DNA of 23,122 bases from Peptococcaceae bacterium BRH_c23 (GTDB taxonomy: Bacteria; Bacillota_B; Desulfitobacteriia; Desulfitobacteriales; Desulfitobacteriaceae), in NCBI GenBank assembly GCA_000961805.1, contig LADV01000057.1, forward strand, positions 1 through 23,122, read 5' to 3'. The notes beneath the pieces are model-generated. The model was given only the letters and a program-made list of their open reading frames with translations, ran no database searches and was not told where the DNA came from. The position numbers and the translations under genes are program-made. This document shows positions 23,113 to 23,122 of this stretch, piece after piece; the first letter of the stretch is position 1; every line of letters begins with the position of its first letter.

Positions 23113-23122
23113 ACTCGATGTT

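Overview
The window looks like a chromosomal segment of a low-to-mid GC, Gram-positive (Firmicutes) anaerobe, most like the Peptococcaceae (Desulfosporosinus/Desulfitobacterium type). This is an inference from strong GGAGG ribosome binding sites, frequent TTG starts, the DUF2680, DUF2164, DUF815 and DUF523 proteins, and a sigma-54/CBS/PAS regulator next to acyl-CoA genes. No rRNA, tRNA, CRISPR array or complete mobile element was seen.

Left part (1-1700, accessory in character). Two small minus-strand genes encode membrane-anchored or exported proteins. The first runs off the left edge (529 to 1). The second (1185 to 682) is cut by an in-frame amber codon at 916-918 and reads through cleanly if that codon is ignored. 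Between them lies a strong imperfect fold that resembles an integron attC site. Upstream is an intergenic stretch with operator-like repeats and a plus-strand terminator hairpin.

Core part (1702-13537). This is an acyl-CoA degradation locus with its own regulator. Minus strand: an acyl-CoA dehydrogenase and an acyl-CoA ligase, each apparently transcribed alone. Plus strand, divergent: a five-gene operon of a second acyl-CoA ligase, thiolase, type II 3-hydroxyacyl-CoA dehydrogenase (SDR), second acyl-CoA dehydrogenase and an alpha-methylacyl-CoA racemase-like CaiB/BaiF protein, closed by a terminator. Next comes a sigma-54 activator with two CBS domains, a PAS region, an AAA+ domain with GAFTGA, and a Fis-type HTH. 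Three sequences with exact GG-N10-GC sigma-54 spacing sit in front of the three transcription units. Two near-identical palindromes (AACTGTCCG-N6-CGGACAGTT) lie 80-90 bp upstream of them, and one is shared by the divergent pair. The simplest reading is a self-contained regulon in which the 11459-13537 activator binds the palindromes and switches on activation, dehydrogenation, NAD-dependent oxidation and thiolysis of an acid, probably 2-methyl-branched. No enoyl-CoA hydratase or ETF gene is present, so the spiral must borrow those steps.

Right part (13538-23122). These are mostly single-gene units: an exported DUF2680 protein, a four-CxxC zinc-ribbon protein with a clear sigma-A promoter and terminator, an ABC-F ATPase, a CMD-family protein, DUF2164, a phosphinothricin-type GNAT acetyltransferase, a remnant of a DNA-deoxyinosine glycosylase, an AT-rich small membrane protein, a DUF815 ATPase, a membrane-bound MutS-family ATPase with a terminator, and a DUF523 protein. 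The right edge holds mutually exclusive stem-loops whose element continues outside the window.
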